The notes beneath the pieces are model-generated. The model did not search any database, was not told the DNA's origin, and was given only the letters and a program-made list of their open reading frames with translations. A stretch of 64,000 bases of DNA from positions 806,001 through 870,000 of the forward strand of contig JBFXCS010000001.1 in assembly GCA_050181915.1 (NCBI GenBank). Direction: 5' to 3'. Of this stretch, positions 59,065-64,000 are shown piece after piece. The DNA comes from JBFXCS01 sp050181915. Lineage in GTDB: Bacteria > Actinomycetota > Thermoleophilia > Miltoncostaeales > Miltoncostaeaceae. The stretch's first letter is position 1, and every line of letters starts with the position of its first letter. The translations under genes and the position numbers were made by a program.

Positions 59065-60744
59065 CTACACCTCGACGATGACCGGCAGCACCATGGGCCG
59101 CTGCTGGGTCCGCTTGCGCAGCAGGCCGGCGACGGCGTCGTGCAGCTGGTGCTGCAGCACGCCGACCTCGGTCACCCGCTGGGCCGACGAGTCCTCCAGG
59201 CTGCGCTCCACCGCCAGGCGGGTCTCCTCGATGATCTCGGCGTCGTCCCCCGGCCCGAAGCCGCGGGTGACGACCTCGATCTCGCCCACCGTCGAGCCGT
59301 CGGAGGCGTCGATGCGGGCGATGACGACCACCAGGCCGTCGTCGGAGAGGTGCCGGCGGTCGCGCAGGACGCTCTCGGCGACGTCGCCGCCGCCCGCCTG
59401 GTCGACGTAGGTGAGCCCCACGTGGACCTGCTCGGCCACGTGGGCCGAGTCGGGCGTCAGCTCGAGCACGTCGCCGTTGTCGAGGACGTGCACGTCCCCG
59501 TCGGCCAGGCCGAGCGGCGCCCGGGTGGCGAGGCGCGCGTGGGCCAGCTGGTGCTTGGTCTCGCCGTGGATCGGCGCGAAGAAGCGGGGCCGCGTCCACT
59601 GGAGCATGAACAGCAGGTCGCGGGCCCGGCCGTGGCCGGACAGGTGCAGCCCGGCCTCCTCGCCGTGGCGCACCACGGCGCCCTGCCGCACCAGGCGGTT
59701 CTCGATCTCCCCCACCGCCAGCTCGTTGCCCGGCACGGTGCTCGAGCTGTACAGCACCGTGTCGCCGGTGACGATCTGGATGTGCTTGTGCTCGCCGCGG
59801 GCGATGCGGCTGAGGGCCGCCATCGGCTCGCCCTGGCTGCCGGTGCACAGGATCACCTGCTCGTCGTGCGGGCGCGACTCCAGCTCGCGCAGCGAGACGA
59901 GGGTGCCCGGCGGCACGGTGAGGTAGGGACGGCCGGTGTCGGGGTCGACCAGGTTGGTCGCCGTGTTGACGTTGCGGGTCAGCGAGCGCCCGATGAGCGC
60001 GACGGCGCGGCCGTCCTGGTAGGCCGTGTCGAGCACCTGCTGGATGCGGTGCACGTGGGACGAGAAGGTCGTCACCAGCACCCGTCCGGGCGCGGTCGCG
60101 AGCAGCGCCGACAGGCCCTCGCGCACGTTGCGGTTGGGGAACGGCAGGGCGACGTCCGCCTCCTGCGCGTTGGTCGAGTCGGCCAGCAGCAGCTGGACGC
60201 CCTCGTCGCCGAGGCCCACCAGGGCGGGCACGTCGGACAGCCGCCCGTCGACCGGGTCGAACTCGATGCCGAAGTCGCCGGTGTGCAGGATCACCCCGGC
60301 CGGCGTGCGCAGGGCCACCGCCGAGCAGTCCGGCATGGAGTGGGTGATCGGGATGAAGCGGGTCGCGAACGGCCCGATCTCGACGTCCTCGCCGTACGGC
60401 ACCTCGACGAGCTCGGTGTCGTCGGCCAGTCCGTGCTCGCCGAGCTTCGGCCGCAGCAGGGCGAGCGTGAAGCGGCGCCCGTACACCGGCACGCGCCCGA
60501 TCGCGCGCAGCAGGAAGGGCACGGCGCCGATGTGGTCCTCGTGGCCGTGGGTGAGGATGATCGCCTCGACGGCGCCGGGGCGCTCCGTGAGGTACCCGAA
60601 GTCGGGCAGGACGATGTCCACGCCCATCTGATCGTTCTTCGGGAAGGTGATGCCGCAGTCGATGACGACGATCCTGCCGTCGTGCTCGACCACGTACATG
60701 TTCTTCCCGATCTCACCGGCGCCGCCGAGCGGTATCACCCGCAC
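59065..60744 (-). CDS. rnj: Ribonuclease J
   Basis: MBL-fold RNase for mRNA decay and rRNA maturation. The zinc motif HGHEDH lies at residues 66-71 from GTG 60744 (75-80 from ATC 60771); the beta-CASP domain carries TTFSSHVHR, and the FAPIHGETKHQ block and C-terminal domain follow. The product from GTG starts MRVIPLGG, about ten residues shorter than relatives known to me; ATC 60771 with GGAGG five bases upstream would restore a lead of nine residues. dapA is upstream on the same strand. Confidence 0.93.
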   Translation of the reverse strand: MRVIPLGGAGEIGKNMYVVEHDGRIVVIDCGITFPKNDQMGVDIVLPDFGYLTERPGAVEAIILTHGHEDHIGAVPFLLRAIGRVPVYGRRFTLALLRPKLGEHGLADDTELVEVPYGEDVEIGPFATRFIPITHSMPDCSAVALRTPAGVILHTGDFGIEFDPVDGRLSDVPALVGLGDEGVQLLLADSTNAQEADVALPFPNRNVREGLSALLATAPGRVLVTTFSSHVHRIQQVLDTAYQDGRAVALIGRSLTRNVNTATNLVDPDTGRPYLTVPPGTLVSLRELESRPHDEQVILCTGSQGEPMAALSRIARGEHKHIQIVTGDTVLYSSSTVPGNELAVGEIENRLVRQGAVVRHGEEAGLHLSGHGRARDLLFMLQWTRPRFFAPIHGETKHQLAHARLATRAPLGLADGDVHVLDNGDVLELTPDSAHVAEQVHVGLTYVDQAGGGDVAESVLRDRRHLSDDGLVVVIARIDASDGSTVGEIEVVTRGFGPGDDAEIIEETRLAVERSLEDSSAQRVTEVGVLQHQLHDAVAGLLRKRTQQRPMVLPVIVEV

Positions 60745-60845
60745 GCGCGCGTCGGTCGCGTCATTCGCGATGTCTGCCTCCTCGTTCTGCGTCCGTTGTG
60801 CTGTTGTGCTCGCCGGCCGGCGATCCGCCCCTCCGACGGGCCGCG

Positions 60846-61721
60846 TCAGGCCCGCGAGAGGATGCCCTGGCGCTCCAGCACGGTGCGCAGGATGTCGCGC
60901 TGCACCGGGGTCGCCTCGACGAGCGGCAGCCGCAGCCGCCCGGAGGGGATGATCCCGGTCATCTCCAGCGCCGCCTTGATCAGGATGGGGCTGGTGGTGA
61001 CGAACAGGGCGGCGTACAGGTCGGCGAGCGCGGCGTCGCGCCGCCGCGCGTCGTCGAGGTCCCCGCGGCGGGCCGCCGCGACGATCGCCGCCATCTCCTC
61101 GCCCACCAGGTGCGAGGCCACCGAGATCACCCCCGCCCCGCCGAGCTCGGCCACCGGCAGCAGCATGTCGTCGTTGCCGGCGTAGAGCGCGAGCGGCACC
61201 TTCGCGACCTCGGCCAGCTCGCCCAGGTCGGGATTCGCCTGCTTCACGGCCACGACGCCCGGCATCTCCGCCAGCTCGGCGATCAGGTCGGGCTCCATGT
61301 TGACGACGCTGCGGCCGGGGATGTTGTAGAGCACGACCGGCAGGCCGACCTCGGCGATCGCCGCCACGTGCCCCACGATGCCCGCCCGCGGCGGCTTGTT
61401 GTAGTACGGCGTCACCACCAGCGCCGCGTCGGCGCCGGCCTCGGCCGCCAGGCGGGTGAGGTGCACCGAGTGCGCCGTGTCGTTGCTGCCGGTGCCGGCC
61501 ACGATGCTCGCGCGGTCGCCCACCTCGCGCGCGGCCAGCCGGTACAGCCGCACCTTCTCGTCGTCGGTGAGGGTCGATGCCTCGCCGGTGGTGCCGGCCA
61601 CCACCAGGCCGTCGGAGCCGTGGTCCACCAGGTGGTGCGCCAGGGCCGCGGCCGTCCCCTCGTTGACGCGCAGGTCCGCGTCGAAGGGCGTCGCCATCGC
61701 GGTCAGGATCGCGCCGAGCAC
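60846..61721 (-). CDS. dapA: 4-hydroxy-tetrahydrodipicolinate synthase
   Basis: First committed step of lysine/diaminopimelate synthesis, condensing pyruvate with aspartate semialdehyde. The 291-aa product has Thr 44/45 in GTTGEAS, Tyr 106 in TPYYNKP, Tyr 132 in VLYNIPGR, and the Schiff-base Lys 160 in VVAVKQA. TATACT (61734-61729), a near-perfect -10 box, lies seven bases upstream of GTG 61721, so the message is leaderless. dapL and dapF lie 17 kb away in the same window. Confidence 0.96.
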   Translation of the reverse strand: MLGAILTAMATPFDADLRVNEGTAAALAHHLVDHGSDGLVVAGTTGEASTLTDDEKVRLYRLAAREVGDRASIVAGTGSNDTAHSVHLTRLAAEAGADAALVVTPYYNKPPRAGIVGHVAAIAEVGLPVVLYNIPGRSVVNMEPDLIAELAEMPGVVAVKQANPDLGELAEVAKVPLALYAGNDDMLLPVAELGGAGVISVASHLVGEEMAAIVAAARRGDLDDARRRDAALADLYAALFVTTSPILIKAALEMTGIIPSGRLRLPLVEATPVQRDILRTVLERQGILSRA

Positions 61722-61769
61722 GATCCGGAGTATATCGGCGGGCCCGGCGCCGCCCGCGCGGGCCGGCGC

Positions 61770-62519
61770 CTACGGGTCGGGGGCGCCCGCGACGATGTTG
61801 CCGATGCGCCGCCAGCGGGGGTCCCAGCGGGCGTCGAAGGCGCTCGCCCGCGTCGCGGCGCGCGCGGCGCGGCTCTGCCCGTAGCGGTGCCGGAACCACC
61901 AGGACCCCGGGCGCGCCAGCCGCAGGGCGCCGGCGACGGCCACCGGCGGCACGAACAGCGCGACCAGGGCGAGCCGGTACTTGCCCTTCAGGGCGCAGAC
62001 CAGCACCGCCGCCGCCATGAGCGCGACCGCCGACACCACCCCCAGCCGCAGGCCGAGCTCCGAGTCTCCGACCCCGTTCACGCCGAGCGGCGCGAAGCCC
62101 ACCGCGATCAGCAGCAGGCAGGCCGCGACCAGGCCCACCGCCTGCACCGACTGGCGTCCCTCGGCCGTCCAGTAGTCGTCGTCGAGGTGGAGGATCATCG
62201 CGAACTCGTCGAACACGAGCGACGCGCCGATGCCGATCGCCACGGCCGCCGCGGCCCGCCACTGGCCGCTCGCGGGGACGGCCACCGCCGCCACGGCCCC
62301 GGCGGTGAGCAGGATGATCCCCGGCGTCGAGTGGTGCAGGTGCACGCCGCCCGCCTGCACGTTGCCGAAGGGCCCCCTCCCCGCCCGGATGGAGCGGGTG
62401 ATGAGGCGGGTGACGAGGAAGGTCACGATGAAGGCGACGAGCAGCAGCGTCACGGGGAGCTTCTGCGGCTCGACGACGTTGCGGTCCCACCAGGACATCG
62501 CCGCCGCCCCGGGCGGCAT
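61770..62519 (-). CDS. Conserved integral membrane protein
   Basis: 249-aa protein with about six hydrophobic helices (KLPVTLLLVAFIVTFLVTRLI near residues 19-39; TPGIILLTAGAVAAVAV; SLVFDEFAMILHLDDDYW in a loop). The GGVHLHH and DEFAMILHLDDDYW motifs recur in an uncharacterised actinobacterial membrane family known to me; histidines and aspartates there hint at metal or lipid chemistry. Start ATG 62519 overlaps the upstream stop (TGATG). A later ATG at 62498 is possible. Last of a three-gene unit. Confidence 0.75.
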   Translation of the reverse strand: MPPGAAAMSWWDRNVVEPQKLPVTLLLVAFIVTFLVTRLITRSIRAGRGPFGNVQAGGVHLHHSTPGIILLTAGAVAAVAVPASGQWRAAAAVAIGIGASLVFDEFAMILHLDDDYWTAEGRQSVQAVGLVAACLLLIAVGFAPLGVNGVGDSELGLRLGVVSAVALMAAAVLVCALKGKYRLALVALFVPPVAVAGALRLARPGSWWFRHRYGQSRAARAATRASAFDARWDPRWRRIGNIVAGAPDP

Positions 62520-63610
62520 CAGCCGGCGCCCACCGCCGGGGGCACCGGGTCGCGCGACGGCACGGCGGTGAGCAGGTCCGGGTCGGCGACCCGCCAGTAG
62601 CGGTCGACCGCCCACGGCAGCACCCTGCGGCTGGCGATGACCCGGGCGAACAGCGAGAAGAGCGGATCGGGCAGCACGTTGAGCACGCTCTGCAGCCGGT
62701 CGAGGAAGCGGTAGCCGCGGCGGCGCGACTGCAGGTAGGCGCGGTAGTGCGACAGCGCCTGGTCGAGCGTCAGCTCGCCGGTGCGCACCCGCTCGGCCAG
62801 GCGCCCGGCGAGCTGGCCGAAGACCAGCGCGGGGCGGATCCCCTCGCCGGACACCGGCAGGCAGTGGCCGGCGGCGTCGCCCACCACGAACATGCCGTCG
62901 CGGATCGGCTCGATCATCCGCGAGGTGAAGAACCCGCCGTGCTGGTGGCCCGGCGCGCCCAGGTCGTGGCGCTCGAGGAACTCCACCAGATCCTGCGACA
63001 GCGACGAGTGGCCGGTGTAGGTGGCGAGGCCAGCGCGCACGTGGTCGCCCGCCGGGAAGATCCAGTAGAAGCGCCGGCTGCCGTGGTTGGGGCCGACGTA
63101 GAAGTGCAGGCCCTCTCCCCGGAAGGGCTGCCGCGCCTCCACCCCGAAGCTCTTGCGCGGCGCCCGGGCGCGGCGCGCCGCGCGCCCCTTGGGCGCCGAG
63201 GTGCGCCAGCCGGCGGCCTCGATGATGATCGGCGCCTCGAAGGTGCCCCTGGTGGTGCGCACCACGCCGGCGCCGGCGCCGGTGATCCGCGCCTGCAGGA
63301 AGTCGGCGCCGGTGCGCGCGAACAGGTCCTCGCACAGCCGCCGGTAGTCGAAGGTGGCGAAGTCGAAGAAGCGCAGCCGCTGGCTGTGGCGCTTGGTGTG
63401 GATGACGATCTCGCGGTGCACCTGCTGCACGCAGTCGAGCAGGTCGAGGTTCTCGAGGCACCTCAGCGGCACCGCCGAGGCGGAGGTCTCGCCGTCGCCG
63501 ATCGGCTGGCTGTCGATCACCAGCACCCGGCCGCCGATCTGCGACGCCGCGGCGAGGCCGCCGAAGGAGCCGCCGCAGACGATCGCGTCGTAGCCCGTCT
63601 CGGCGCTCAC
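62519..63610 (-). CDS. FAD-dependent oxidoreductase (geranylgeranyl reductase-like)
   Basis: 363-aa flavoprotein. The N-terminal dinucleotide motif is YDAIVCGGSFGGLAAASQI (GxGxxG form GGSFGGL), and the later FVVGDAAGHCLPVSGEGIRPAL block is the FAD-binding GD motif shared by geranylgeranyl reductases and squalene/tryptophan oxygenase relatives. GTG 63610 overlaps the preceding stop (GTGA). It may reduce isoprenoid or polyunsaturated lipid chains; the membrane protein downstream in the same unit supports a lipid role (inference). Confidence 0.88.
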   Translation of the reverse strand: MSAETGYDAIVCGGSFGGLAAASQIGGRVLVIDSQPIGDGETSASAVPLRCLENLDLLDCVQQVHREIVIHTKRHSQRLRFFDFATFDYRRLCEDLFARTGADFLQARITGAGAGVVRTTRGTFEAPIIIEAAGWRTSAPKGRAARRARAPRKSFGVEARQPFRGEGLHFYVGPNHGSRRFYWIFPAGDHVRAGLATYTGHSSLSQDLVEFLERHDLGAPGHQHGGFFTSRMIEPIRDGMFVVGDAAGHCLPVSGEGIRPALVFGQLAGRLAERVRTGELTLDQALSHYRAYLQSRRRGYRFLDRLQSVLNVLPDPLFSLFARVIASRRVLPWAVDRYWRVADPDLLTAVPSRDPVPPAVGAG

Positions 63611-64000
63611 GAGGCGGCGCCCGCCCCGTCCCCGGCGCAGGCGCGCAGGGCCTCGTCGACGGCCGCCATGGCCCGCTCCCTCTCGTCGGCCGTCATCGGC
63701 TCCCCTTTCAGCATGGACGCCTCGGCCCGCAGCGTGCGCAGCACCTCGCGGCGCGCGTCGCCCGGCCGGGACGAGGCGGTGATCAGATGGACCCCGGCGC
63801 GCGCCTGGGCGGCGTAGGCGTCGAGCGCCGCCTCGCGCATCGGCCCGGGCGCCATGTCGGCGATCTCGTAGCGGAGCGCCATCAGATCGCGCTCCCACGC
63901 CGCCGGCGACACCTTGCGCTTCTCGATCTCCTTCGTGATGCGCTGCGCCGCCACCGCGACCGCCCCGCCGGCCCGCTCGGACCAGGTGCGCAGCTGCTCG
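63607..64000 (-). CDS. 3' part of a helical protein (5' end beyond the window)
   Basis: The reading frame is open to the right edge (visible codons begin E-Q-L-R-T-W-S-E-R-A-G-G). The visible 130 residues are strongly helical and basic/acidic (AAQRITKEIEKRKVSPAAWERDLMALRYEIADM, DERERAMAAVDEAL). No domain is recognised. Its stop overlaps the start of the FAD oxidoreductase (GTGA), so it belongs to that unit. Confidence 0.6.
   Translation of the reverse strand, partial: EQLRTWSERAGGAVAVAAQRITKEIEKRKVSPAAWERDLMALRYEIADMAPGPMREAALDAYAAQARAGVHLITASSRPGDARREVLRTLRAEASMLKGEPMTADERERAMAAVDEALRACAGDGAGAAS

Noticed and set aside
59065..62490. A 1141-codon minus-strand frame that fuses RNase J to upstream sequence
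   Set aside because: The upstream part lies out of frame inside dapA and the membrane-protein gene; dapA has its own clear frame, -10 box and stop.

Overview
The window is 64 kb of very GC-rich DNA (roughly three quarters G+C by eye) with dense, mostly unidirectional gene runs, many 1-4 base stop/start overlaps and convergent genes that touch or overlap. The gene content points to a deep-branching Actinomycetota lineage, most likely Thermoleophilia (Solirubrobacterales or Gaiellales type): a primary sigma factor with RpoD architecture, MurT/GatD lipid II amidation, a resuscitation-promoting-factor-like lytic transglycosylase, myo-inositol-3-phosphate synthase, an actinobacterial-type SOS box in front of recA, and many secreted proteins of unknown function. 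The phylum call rests on family knowledge; the class call is inference. I see no tRNA, rRNA, CRISPR array, prophage or intact transposase. The only mobile-looking DNA is one 166-bp MITE-like element.

Layout. 0-3 kb: thiL behind a TPP riboswitch, then a secreted beta-lactamase-fold serine hydrolase. 3-10 kb: a DUF2079 membrane protein, a secreted beta-propeller protein, a flavin-dependent luciferase-like oxidoreductase, a conserved secreted protein, and an SDR dehydrogenase convergent with a TetR regulator, with a TetR-style operator in front of the SDR. 10-16 kb: small secreted unknowns, a small ORF under an SOS box, a LysR regulator and a Tat-exported two-domain VOC protein. 16-20 kb: the efeUOB ferrous/ferric iron uptake operon. 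20-25 kb: winged-helix protein, PilZ protein, glucuronyl-C5-epimerase-like exported protein, MarR regulator, a Cys/His-rich small protein and the MITE. 25-31 kb: a serine-recombinase-like protein lacking its catalytic serine, divergent from ino1; a four-gene double ABC-exporter operon; an Rpf-like cell-wall hydrolase. 32-37 kb: the primary sigma factor; an AlgH/YqgE cluster; a metallo-beta-lactamase/NrtR-like/isochorismatase/thymidine kinase operon. 37-47 kb: rpiA, murT-methyltransferase-gatD, and the miaB-miaA-dapF-dapL-dut operon. 47-57 kb: secreted propeller and collagen-like proteins, an M24 peptidase, a PIN/antitoxin pair, recA, cinA, a RodZ-like protein and ftsK. 57-64 kb: superoxide dismutase, a GH5 glycosidase, RNase J, dapA, and a membrane protein/FAD-oxidoreductase operon cut by the window edge.

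Themes that connect genes: lysine/peptidoglycan precursor supply (dapA, dapL, dapF, murT/gatD, Rpf-like enzyme, RodZ-like protein); an SOS regulon seen at two loci (recA and an unknown small gene); and expression signals, where at least twelve genes have a TANNNT -10 box placed exactly 6-7 bases before the start codon, which implies widespread leaderless transcription. A few start sites appear to use non-AUG/GUG/UUG codons (CTG for dapL; possibly ATC for the RNase J and ftsK genes). Strong GC hairpins without U-tracts sit at several gene ends. No large, clearly novel multi-gene system is evident; the most unusual items are the catalytically degenerate recombinase paired with ino1, the SOS-linked small gene, the methyltransferase inserted between murT and gatD, and the start-codon/leaderless pattern.
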